The notes beneath the pieces were generated by a model, which saw only the letters and a program-made list of their open reading frames with translations, had not been told where the DNA came from and did no database searches. A stretch of 64,000 bases of DNA from NCBI GenBank assembly GCA_030063045.1, contig JAQSEB010000179.1:310001-374000 (forward strand), read 5' to 3'. The stretch is from Pratylenchus scribneri. Taxonomy: Eukaryota; Nematoda; Chromadorea; Rhabditida; Pratylenchidae. Made by a program: the position numbers and the translations under genes. Positions 14,119-26,600 of this stretch are shown piece by piece. Within the stretch, counting starts at the first letter, position 1; each line of letters opens with the position of its first letter.

Positions 14119-14235
14119 CGCATCCGCCCCGACCCCGATGCGCGACGCGATCCGCAAACACCAAAGCAAAGGTCGGGAGTCGGGGCTGCCGTGAATAGTC
14201 GAAATTAAATTAATAAAATTTTCCAGAGGATACAT
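14119..14235. other. GC-rich spacer between the direct repeats
   Basis: About 80 of these 117 bases are strikingly GC-rich (CGCATCCGCCCCGACCCC and GGTCGGGAGTCGGGGC), with inverted complementarity (CCCCGAC against GTCGGGG) and a CGCATC...GATGCG hairpin. The surroundings are far more AT-rich. Its origin is unknown. Confidence 0.75.
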
Positions 14236-14453
14236 GCTAAAATAAGCATTTATTATAGTTAAGACATTCTTTTCTTATCATTTTTTTCGAGCAACAAGCA
14301 ATCTCCTCAGCCTCCGATTAATATCATTGTTATTATATTATTACTGCTGTGATTAAAAAGTTACAATTGAAGAATTGGTGGACCCTGTTATCACATAAAA
14401 AATGATTTCAAATGTGAAATGGTCAATTTTTAATCATGATCATTTTACAGATT
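14236..14453. repeat. 218-bp direct repeat, copy 2, upstream of the CCCH gene
   Basis: Second copy of the 13901-14118 repeat. It ends 20 bases before the start codon at 14474. Its end, TTTTACAG|ATT, looks like a 3' splice site, so the unit may include a 5'-UTR intron or a trans-splice acceptor together with promoter sequence. Confidence 0.9.
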
Positions 14454-14473
14454 TTAATTAATTTACAAAAATA

Positions 14474-17107
14474 ATGTCATCAGCGGAATCTCCGACTCCA
14501 AATAATATTGAAATATTACTTCATTATAAAATATTGGGTGATGAAACTGGAAAACAACTTTGGGAAGAGAACTGCTTGATACAGCGCAAAGGCACAATCC
14601 GTGAGCTCGTTATGGAGGCGAAAGAGAAATTCACCCCAATTGGATATAAAAAAGTTTACATTTGTCAAACATTAAAAATTTACCAAATAATGTTTTAGGG
14701 AACGCTCATTTTACGGAATGTCACCACATATTCAGCAAGATATTCACTGGAAGTCAGCGTCGACATAGATGGGAAGGCAGTGGATGGCTCAAAATACACA
14801 GCAAACTTCATTTTTAATCAGGAAACATCGCCGAAAGCTGAAAGGTTTTTTTACTATAAGTTTAATATCCAAACAAAAACATTTAAGTTCGTCAATGAAA
14901 TCAATCAATGAAAAAGCACTTACAGCAGAATTTTTGGCAAAGCAAACTAAACTGGAAGAATTGGACAATGACCTTATTGCAATTCAAGAGCGATTGGATG
15001 ACGCGACAAAACAGAAGGAAACAATGCAAATTGAAATGGACAAAAACGACAAATTACTGAAATCGCAGCAAAGCGACTTAAAGAAGGCTCAAAACCAGTT
15101 GGATGAATGCAAAAAGGAAGTGGACGCCAAACGAGATGAAAAGAAGGCCTTGAATGAGCGCATTGACAAAAAAGTTTTAATTTCATTACAATCAACAAAA
15201 CAAAAAACCTTAACTTTTTAAGAGCAAGGAATTGGACTCAATCAAAAAGCAAATCAGAGAAAAGGATAAAAAGCTGGAGAATTGCAAAAAGAATTTGTCC
15301 CACGAAGTGGAAGAATTGGACAAAATCATAAAGAAGAAGGCAAAAGCGCTGGAAGAATGTGAGCAATTGCAAGAACAGAAGGAACAATCCACTCGCCATT
15401 TGGAGGATTTGCGCAATGAAGAACTGTGTTGCCGATGCCGAATTGATGAAATGCAACAAGAGGAGAAGCAATTCCATTTGATGCTGCAAGAATTACGCGA
15501 ACAGTTGGGCGAATTACAACAACAACAGCAAGGCCAGAGGACTCCTCATCCGGCGGTGGAAAATGAGCCATCATCAAGACAACAAGAAAATGAATTGGGT
15601 TTGATTTTTTTTTGGAAAATTTACGCATTTATTTTGTTAATTTTAAGCAGCTGGAACACCACCACAACAGAATTTGATGAGTCCACCACATCCAAAAGGT
15701 AAAATTTTTAAATTGCTGTCAATGTTCAAAAATATGTTCAGCATTCACCCAATTGTGCACGTACTATCAACGAGGCGATTGCTGGCGCGGGTAAGCACTT
15801 CACTTAGCAATAAAGACAATAATAAACACAACTTCAGGGACAAATGCACATTCATTCATGAGCTGCGAACACCGAGAGGCCGAAGAAGTGATGGGAGTTG
15901 GCGAAGGTCACGGCAACAAAAGGATGATCACCACCATTATGGACGAGATCGGGATGATGAACACCAAATGGACAATATTAAACGAGAAGAATGGTCACAA
16001 TCCACGGCAGAAGGGGAAGAAGAAGGAGGAGGAGGAGGTAGAGTTGGAACCGTTCCAGAAGGTTTCTTTCCCCCATTTTTAACCAAATTATGTGAGTTAA
16101 TTAGGATTACCAATTCAAGAAGAGGGAAGAGTCCACAAAATGCCAATACAAATCGAAAATATTGAGGGTTTAATAGTGTCAAATAATGAACATCCGCAGC
16201 AAAACCAACGCCAACCAAACCAAAATGGATTAGGACAAGAAATTGTAGTGCAACTTGAGGATGTGGAAGTGTTGAATAATGAGAGGCAGAATTTGGAATT
16301 AATTGCTGTAGCAAATTATTTGGCCATTCAGCCGGAGGATGATAATTCGCAACAACAAGGTTTGGAAATTTTAAACAATTATTTAATTTGCCAAGAAAAA
16401 AATATCGCAACTTTATCCAATTGAAATGTAAAATAAATCCTTATGTTGGACCACTATAATTATTTTGGCATTTTAAAATTTAAAAACCATTCCAAATTTA
16501 AATAAAATATTAAAGTTCCTTATATGCAACGAATTTGGAATGATGGTCCACCAACGCAACAAAATAGAAATAACACTAGTTCCGGTGGTCAATTCTATAA
16601 TACCAATCAAAACCAATCATTTGGTGGTGAATATCAAATCAATATGAATACAAATAATGGCAACTTTGGACGAGGCCGAACCGTTTATCGCACCAATAAT
16701 AATAATGTCCAATATGCTGGTGGAGTAGGACATATGCAACAGCAGCAAGGACATAAAAGAGGTGGAAGCAAAATGCGACAACCATCCGGAAATGGGAATA
16801 ACAACAAGAGGATGCGATTTGGGAGGCAATCATCTCGTTCAAATGGTCGTCAGCAGAATGCACGCCGTGTCAACAGTATTAGTCCAATCAGGTAATCGTA
16901 GGGGAAATATTTGATAATATTTAATTTAATTTATTTTATTTTTGTAGAAGTTCGAGCCAAATTGCTTCAACATCATCGTCGGCGTACCACCATAACCATC
17001 ATCAACCACGTGCAAAAATCTTGGATCGAATTACAATCAATGAGCCGGCGAACACATCCGAGAGCCACCATTCATCAATCCATTCCAGATTGACATTCGG
17101 GGACTGA
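14474..17107 (+). CDS. Coiled-coil CCCH zinc-finger protein
   Basis: Probable RNA-binding protein. It starts MSSAESPTPNN; the N-terminal ~100 residues match no domain I recognise. Two exons (about 14885-15170 and 15222-15600) encode a long charged coiled coil ending in a Gln run. A single CCCH finger follows, CTYYQRGDC-W-RGDKCTFIH, spacing C-X7-C-X5-C-X3-H, assembled across the intron 15791-15837. Then come an Arg/Asp/His-rich stretch, a Gly run, an acidic Asn/Gln region (about 16140-16360) and an Arg/Gly/Asn-rich tail with a GRGR motif and a KKR-like basic cluster (16514-16891, 16948-17107). The join between 16361 and 16514 is the weakest; the last two exons could be a separate gene. CCCH fingers typically bind AU-rich RNA; the target here is unknown. 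Confidence 0.72.
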
Positions 17108-17638
17108 GAAAATGTAATGCCATAAACGGAAGAAAAAGAAGACGGGAAAATAAATTTGAATGTATTGATTTATGATTTATATTGATTGTTTTGCCTAGCT
17201 TATACAAATTTAAACATATTCCCCTTTTTTGCTATTAAATAAATCACCCCCTAAAATCCCAGCTTCTTGCCTTTTATCAAATGCCATTGTTTTCAATACA
17301 CTTAATTTACTTTAAAACATTACGCTTCTTCATTCACTTTAAAACCTACATATATTGATTTGCATCTGAAATTGAAATCAATCGATTTTATTTTGACCGA
17401 TGAATAAAAATTTTGCTTATATAATTTCACTTTTACATTATCATTATTCAATTTCATAAATTGAGTGAATATTTCTTTTTTTTTACTTATCGACCATCGA
17501 TCAATTGAATGTTTATACTTTATAGTTTTACATTAATTGATTGATGATATTTGTGACTAATATCAATTGCAATCAATCCTATTTCCTATTTAATTTTAGA
17601 TATAAATACGACATTACTATTGATATTGGCTGAGAAAT
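17108..17638. promoter_or_regulatory. Intergenic, presumed vps-13 promoter
   Basis: This 530-base AT-rich gap separates the CCCH gene from vps-13. It contains several ATCGAT-centred motifs (ATCGATTT at about 17380, ATCGATCAATTG at about 17495) and TATAAATA about 40 bases before the vps-13 start. The regulatory role is inferred from position only. Confidence 0.4.
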
Positions 17639-20600
17639 ATGGTTTTCGAAAGCATTGTTGCTGATATTCTTAATCGCTTCTTGGGTTCTTATGTGGATAA
17701 TTTGAATGCATCACAGTTGAATATCGGGATATGGGGAGGTGAGAAATAAATAAAGTTAATTATGTTAATTAAATTTAATAATAGGTGATGTGAAATTGAA
17801 TAATTTGGAGATAAAAGAGACGGCCTTGGATGAATTGGATCTTCCAGTGAAGCTAAAGTTTGGACATGTCACAAGCCTGGTTCTGAAGATACCTTGGAAA
17901 AATCTATACACTGAGCCAACAATCGTCAATATAAGGTTAATTAAAGTAAAACAAGTTAAACTATAATTTCAAATTTAGCCAACTTTATCTGATAATTGTG
18001 CCAAATCAGGGAATTATCTACAATGAGGAAAAAGCAATCAAAAATGAGCGAGAAGCAAAGCAGAAGAAGCTGGCCAGACTTGAAGAAAATCGTCAACAAA
18101 AGAACAGTATGTGGAATAAGATAATAAATATTATTTCATCTATTTAAAATTTTAGAACATTCAATTTCGGATGACACTTTCACTGAGAAACTTGTGGCGC
18201 AAGTCATAAAGAATCTACAAATTCGAATTAAACAAGTGCATCTTCGCTATGAGGACAAATATTCAAACAGAGATCGACCATTTGCGACCGGAATTACATT
18301 GGATTCACTTAATTTCCAGGTTTTAACAAAATTTTGATCATTAAATTTATTCGAATTCATTTTTAGACGACCGATGAGAACTTCAAATTGACAATACAAA
18401 AAGAGGCAGTGAAGATTTTCTACAAGTAACTTTATTGATAAAACCAAATTAATTTTCCCAATTTTAGGCTTATTTCGTTGAATAATTTCAGCATTTATTC
18501 AAATGCAAATTCTGGTCTTATTTCTGATTTGAACGATAAAAATGCGATAATCGAAGCACTTCACAGTTCAATTGCAACGACCGAAAAACGACCTGAAGGA
18601 TATAAATATGGTTTTTTGCGATATTTTGCCATAATTCAATGTTATTTTAGTACTTGAGCCACTTTCAATGGAAGCACAATTGAAGCTTAATCAAAAGCCA
18701 GAGGCGGATGGCACTGATTTTACCACACCAAAAATTGATCTTTCGACTCAATTAAACAAATTGCATTTGGCAATTGGCAAATTCCAATATCAAGATTTTC
18801 TTCTATTCTTGGAGGCTCAGGAACGCTTTACAATATCGGAACGCTTCACTAAATATCGACCGAATTTGACTGTGTACAGAGGACATTATAAAGAATGGTA
18901 ATTAATTTTTGATAAATAAATATTTAATTGAATATTTTAAGGTGGCATTTTGCCTATAATTGCATTCTGAATGAACAAGTGAAAAGACGTCGAGAGAATT
19001 GGTCTTGGCAAAGAATGAAAAAGCACCGGAAAATGGTCCGACAATACAAAGATGCATGGATTACCCATCGAACAGAAAAGAATCCAAGTGCATTGGTCAA
19101 AGAAATAATTGAGGTTTTTTAAATTATTCACTCAAATAATTGAATAAATTAAAGGAAGCCGAACAAAAACTCGATGTTTTCAATTTGAACATTGCACGGC
19201 AACAGGCGGAATTCGAAATTGATCGGAATGAGAATTTGGTTCGCGTTGAGGATCAACCCGAACAAGGATGGGTTGGATGGGCGAAAAGTTGGTTTGGCGG
19301 TGGTGGCACAAAAAAGACGGAGCATAGTGAAACGGATGCAAAAATTATGGAAAAATTGGAACAAGCAGTGACACCGGAAGAAAAACAGCGACTTTTTGAT
19401 GCAATCGATTATCAGGTTTTAATCATTTTTTTAATTAAAAATTAATTTTAAATTAAATAGGAAAATACTCCACCGACGGATTATCCAAAAGAATTTGTGG
19501 AGAACATTTTCAATTTGAATTTATCCACTGTTGTTGTGGCTTTAGAGGACATTTTGGAATTGAAATTTGATGAATTGTCCGCAAAGTTGGAACAAAGACC
19601 ATCGGCAAATGCAATGAAGTAAGAATTAAAATACATTCAGAAATGGATAATGGAATATTTCATTCAATTTAGATTTGATTCCTGCATTAAAAAGTTGGAA
19701 ATGAATGCGGTGGAACAACAACAAAAAGTGCAATCAATACTGACAATGACCGAATTCAATAAACCATGGCTTTGTGTCCAGTTCGAAACAAATCCAATTG
19801 AGGGCGGATTCGACCAAATGATTGGGTTGAAAGTGGCCCCAGTGATGTTGAAATATCATGCACCGGCCGTAAACAAAGCATTGGATGTGTTCAAACCACC
19901 CGAATCCGTTCGCCTACATCAATTGACCGCTTTGGCCATTGCCAGATATGAGGATGTGAAAGTAAAATAATAATTCAAATTAATTATTTTAATATTTTAT
20001 TTATTTTAGGCTCGTTCCGCCACCGCATTGCAGCATATGGTCGAGGTCCGAAAGAAGCTGAAAATGGAAATTCAAATTGATCCGGCCATAATTGTGTTGA
20101 GTGATGGTGGAATTTTCGATGAGAAAAAGTCGGCATTAATTGCCGAATTGGGTCAATTAACATTGAAAACCACCGACCGTTCATCGGAAAAAGCATATCA
20201 ACATGTATTTTTTGGATTTAATTTACTAAAAAAATGCTTAAAATTTGCAGATCAAAGATGAAAAAATGCGTTCATTGATGGCGAAGGCATATGACAATTT
20301 CCAACTTAGTCTTTCAAATGTTCAGCTTATTTTTGCGGATTCCTTCAATTCATGTATGCAAGCTCGTTCCGATCGATATTCTTGCCATCATTTACTAAGT
20401 AATTGATTATTTTATTACTTAAAATATTAACCATATTTTAGAACCAACCGGAATGACTGTTGATTTGATGCGTTCAACCATTGATGATATTCAATTGCCA
20501 TTGTAAGCCAAAAAATAATTATTATCATTTATTATTAATTTTATTTAGAATTCGACTCTTCGGTGAATTGCCGGATGTGGTTTTGATGATTTCGGATGAT

Positions 20601-23600
20601 CGATTCGTTAAATTGTTGGAATTAATCAATAGCATTCCAAGGCCAGAATTTGAAGAGGAAGTAGTGGATTTGAGTGCACCGGTGGAAGTTCAAGGCACAA
20701 AATTACGGGACAGAGCAAAAATGATGGCAATTATGGAAGTGAATGAAGTGGATTTACAACAAGAACAAAAAGCGGATGAATCTTCCACTTCTGGCGGAAG
20801 TGATATGGAACCGGCAGAAAAGAAACGTCGAAAGAGCGGAGATGAGGAAGAGGAATCATCACCGCTGCTGAGGGAAACACAAATTCAACTGGACATGAAT
20901 TTAATTTTGAATGAAGTTGGAATTATTGTGAATAGCAAAAATCGAGCATTTTTGAGGTAAAAATACCATTAAATAATATTAAAATAAATTTAGTGCGCAT
21001 ATTCGCCATTTGGGATTGAATATGAGGAAAAAGATGTTTGATATGGTTGTGAAAGCACATTTGGGTTCATTGACATTGGAAATGCCAAAAATTGAAGAAA
21101 ATGGTGAATCAATTTATTTGATTGACAATGAAATGCGCGAAGGCGGCGATCATCTTATTGAAATGACATATAGACAAGTAAATATTAATTATTTATTTAA
21201 TATTTATTAAATTTTAGGCCACCGATGAAAGTCCAACATTTCGAACGGAATTCGCTTCAAATGAACAATCAATTGATTTCTTCTTCCAAATACTCAATTT
21301 CAATTTACATAAAGTAATTTTAAATTAATTGATTTTAAATTGAAAAAATTAAATATTTTAGGACGTTCTGAATGATCTGAAGAATTTCAACGATCGATTG
21401 CAGAAAAAGATGGCCCGCATTCCGCCACCACAAATTGCACAGCAATCCCAGCCGGCAATGTCATCCAAGAAGAGGACCCCTTCCCAGAGTAGTCGACATT
21501 CTCGCGACAGTTCATTGGACAGAAAGCCAATTGCCAAAAAGAAACCGACAACAACAAAGCAGACTAGGCCAGGGAGACAGAAGAAATTTGTATTCAAATT
21601 TATTATGCACGAAATTGCAGCAAAATTATACGCAAAACAAAATGACATTTCGGTAAATTTATAAAGTAATTTATTAATAATGAATTAATATTTTAGGGTG
21701 GAATTGATCCAACTGCTGATGATGAGGCCATTCTCGAATTTTGCGCAGTGAATATTCAAAAATTGAATTTAAATGGTCGAATGATGGAAGATGGGTCAAT
21801 TAATGTGGACATTGGACTGAATGCATTCACAATGGATGGTTTGGTTTTTATTATTATCCAATTATTATTCCAATTTTAAGATCGTCGAAAAAATGCAAAA
21901 ATTCAACGATTAATGGACAAAAAGGATGCAAAATCGGATGACAAATTCATCACCGTAAAATACAATCAAAATACAAATGGCGATAAATTCGGTATAGCCA
22001 AAATATATTAAATAAATATTAAATTAAATTTAGTTGATGTTCTCTCCTCAAAATTCTTTCTGATGTTAGCACCCGAATTCCTCGGTGTCCTTTCAACCTT
22101 TTTCAATTTCCATCCGGATGAAGATGACGGGGATGAGGATGAAGACGTTGAATCCGCCGATATTGTTTTTAACACTCCAACTCGCCAAAATAACACTGAT
22201 CAAAGGGCATCGATACAACAAAAGCAAATTCAAAGTGGCGGAAGTGGAAATAGTCCAAATAAAATTTTGGCCACCACTCAACTTGCCAAACCCGAACAAA
22301 TTATTCCACCCGCCGCCGCCGCTGGCACATTGACATTAAATTGTAAAATTTATGCAATTGAGGTTTGATTTTTAATTTAATTAATATTTTTAATTATTAA
22401 TTTTTAGGTCATTTTGATTGAAAATTCATTGGAACCGGACAATTCACAAGCAATGATTTTGTATTTTGATGCATTGGTGGATGCAAAGAATGTAATTATT
22501 TATTTTAATATTTAAATTATTTGCAATTTTAAGGTCGATGGAATTCAACAAATGAAAGGAGGAATTCAACATTTGAAAATTTATAGCACATATTTTGCCA
22601 GAGAGAAACGCCATTTGAGTAATTATCCAATTTTAAAAGAGGTTTGAATTATTCATTTATTTAAATTTATTTTATAATTTAGTTGGATATACGATTTGAT
22701 GGTTCCGTGGATGAAAAACAACATTCACAAAAGTTTTCCGTATCCATGGATCAAGTCGCAATTCGAGTTAGTCCATCTGTCATTCGATTGCTTTGTGCAG
22801 TGAGCGAACAATTCGTCCAACATCAGAAAAAGGTTTAAAGATATATTAGTAAAAAAATTTGTTTTAAAGGACCAAGCAGCACGAACTGCTCGAGCAGCTT
22901 TGCGTGAATATGCAGATTATTGGAAGCCAAAAGCAATTGAATATGACAAATTCTGGTGGTTCCAAGTCCGTGACCCAAATTCATCGAGGGAAGAAGAAAA
23001 TGCGATCGATGAAATTGCAGAGGATGCAAACATCGATACAAATTTAGTTATGAATCAACAGGTTATTTTTGGCTAATGAAAAATTATTCACACAAAATTT
23101 AAGGCCGATTTTTCAATAAATCGATTTGTTATCACCGTCGAGGCAGGAAGCAAAGATTTCACCCGGCCAATGATTTTGATGGAAAGTGTTCTGAAAGGTT
23201 CAGCACAAAATTGGTCAAATCAATTGATGGCAAAAGCGGAGGCCAGATTGCAAATTTCGTATTATAATGAGGCATTCAACATTTGGGAACCGGTGATTGA
23301 ACCAGTTTTACACGAACATACCGGATGGCAAAGTTGGCAACTTCAACTTAAGGTTTTTGATGAAATTTGCTTATTTAATATATTTTGGCATTTTAGATTG
23401 GACCAGAAGAGGAAGAAGAAGAACTACACTCCCAACAACCCGGGCCATCCACTTCAAAAGCAGTGGAGAAAAAGGACAATAAAAATGATGGAAAGAAAGC
23501 ATTGCTTCCACCGAAAATGGCAGTTCGAATTGAGGCCGGCGAAGTGATGAACATTACAATTACAAAATCATTGCTTCAATTGATAAATCAACTTGGAGAG

Positions 23601-26600
23601 GTGAATTAATTTCACCGATGTTTTAGAATAATTATTTGTTGGTTTAGTCATTTGAAAAAGCGGCCAAACAAATTACTCCACCAATTAGCCGTCAATTGCC
23701 TGGCACTTCATCCTATTTATTACTGAATGATACGGGCATACCAATAAAAGTGCGAAACACCAATACATTAAAGGTAAAAAAGAATAATTTTTATTAATTT
23801 AAATATTTTAGGCCAATATCGATCAAAAACCAATTGAATGTTCAATTGGAACATTCATTCCAATGGAAAGAATTGAGTCGGAAGGGAATAATGGCAATGG
23901 CGAAATGAGGGGTGGAAATTGGCAAATGACCGAGGATCAACGCCAGGTTGAATTGTCTTTGCAATTGGCCGAACCCGAAACTGAGAGAAACGGTTTTTTA
24001 TTTTTTTTTAATTTTTTAAATTATTTTTATTTTTTTAGTGAACATTTTGAGAGCCGAAATCCAATGCATTGATTTACCAAAGGAGGCAGATTCTGGTGGA
24101 ATTATATTTATTTAAAATTAATTACTGATTAAATTTTTAGGCAAAAAATGGGCTTTAATTGTTGACACTCGATTGGAAAATGCTCGACATTTGGTCACAT
24201 TGCGTTCTCTTGTCAATGTAAATTTTGATTTAATTATTATATTAATTCAATTAAATTTATTTTTTAGTTTGTAAATCATTTGAATATGCCAATGGAAATT
24301 CGATCGATCAAAGATTTGGAGAAAACGAATTGTGGAGTGATCAAAAAATGTGCTGAACAATCATTGAACATTCCATTGCCTCAATTATATACGCCCAATG
24401 GTGAATTCGAAATTAGACCTGAAGGCGATGCATACGATTGGAGTAATAAGTATATTCCCATTTTAATTAAATTAAAATAATTTGATGTTTTTTAGATTTA
24501 CTTGGCACAATTTTGATAGTGTTCGTCGTCAAACGGTGCGATGTGATGATCGGAAGAATATGAAGAAGGGAATATTTTTCGAAATTGGTACATTTTTAGT
24601 GCATTTTTAATAATTATTTTTACATATTTTATTTTAGTTGTGGAAGAGGAAAAAATCAAGAAAGGTCCACGTTCGCAGGGATGCCACACTTATACTGTCC
24701 ACATATTCCCACCAATTCATTTGAACAACACACTGCCCGTTGAAATTAACATTTTGGAACCTCCGGAAGCAAGGCAAAAAGTTGAAAAAGGCGATGGCAT
24801 CGATTTATTCAATTTGATCGCCGGAATTCCCTTCAGTTTTACAGTAAAATTAACATTTGATTTTACTATTTAAATTAATTTTTTAGCTTAATTATGGCAC
24901 TGAAACCTACAAATTGGCAATGCCAATCCCATCACCTTCGAATAGAGGCGATTTACAAGTCATCGAGTTGCAAAGTCTTTCAACATCTAAAAAATTGGTA
25001 ATAATTTTAAAATAAATAATTAATATAATTATAATATTCAAGTATTTGGGAATTGCATGGAGCAGTGAATTTTTGCGCACAACAATGACTTTGTACACTC
25101 CATATTGGCTGGTCAATGCCACCGGAAAGGATATTGTTTATAAGGTTAATTTCTTTGGATTTTTTACAATATAAAATAGCCAGAAAATAATTAGTCAAAA
25201 AATTATGCTTAAATTATTTTCGGTTCCAGGGTCTACAAAATGAAGAAAAGGAAAAAGATAAGCCCTGTTGTTCATGCTGTTATGAATTAGTTAACAAATG
25301 CTGCAAAGCATTATGTCCTTGTCGAAGGAATAACCCAACAGAACAGGTTTAGATTTTTTTTTGCTTATTTTCTGGCTATTTTTAATTAGAAATTGACTAA
25401 AATATTCAAATTAATTCATTTTTTTTTGCAGCAATATAATATGGATATTCATCATCCGGCAACGCAGAATCCTCGATTTTTGCCATTGACAAAATCGGAT
25501 TTCTTGGAAAAGAAAACGGCCAAAATGCGATTCCTGGATTCGGAATGGACCACCGATTTTCCATTGGATATTGCCGGGAGCAGTGGACGAATAACATGCC
25601 AATCCGCCGATAATGAATATGAAGTAATTATCATAAAATAATTAAATATATAATTATATAATTAAAGGTAACCGTTGATGTTCAACTGTGCCAATCGGGG
25701 CTCACAAAAGTTGTGACAATTTCGCCCTTCTATTTACTGCAAAATGACAGTAAAGTTGGTATTGAAGTGCGAGAGCCGAATCGAAAAGACCAATGGATTA
25801 AAGTGCCCGCAAATTCAGTAAATTAATTAATTATTAAAACAATAACAAATATATTTTAATTAATTAAGGTTATTGGATTTTGGCCACAACAAAAGAACAA
25901 GCGGAAAACATTGATTGCTCGTTTTTCCAATACCACCGAAGAATCAATACAATTTCCATTTACGGAATCCTTTGAAGGATTTGCCCGAATTTCAAATGAT
26001 GTAAATATTTTTAATTATTTATTTTAATTTAAATTTATTTAAAATAGTTGATTGGAATTTATGTGATTGTTTCGCTCTCCGATGACTCATCCGTAATTCA
26101 TATGGAACAATTTGTGCCTGGAATGGCACCGGCAATTTTGATGAATGCAACGGACATTCCCGTCGATTATTGGCAATCCGGAATTGAGAACAAAAAACGA
26201 ACATTGGAGCCGGGCAAATTTGTGCCTTTCGCATGGGATGACATTGTTTTGGAGAAAAGCACTGAAATACCAAAAATTGAATGGAATTCGGGCGAGGGAT
26301 CCGGCTCAGACATGCTTCAACACAATCGGGACCAATCATATTTGCCAACACGAACAACCTCATATCATTATTGTGTTTCATTTTTGAATGGAAGACAACG
26401 AGTATTTTTGGTAATAATTAATTTAATTATTTTAATTTATTATTTTAAAGTTTACCAATGATTCAACCGTTTCATTCCTCGCCCTGCAAGCCTATGAAAT
26501 GGAACAACCAAATATGGAAATTGAATTTCGACTTCATTCGCTTGGAATTTCCCTGGTCAATAATATGGAGAGTAGGGAAGTCATTTATATGGTAAAATAA

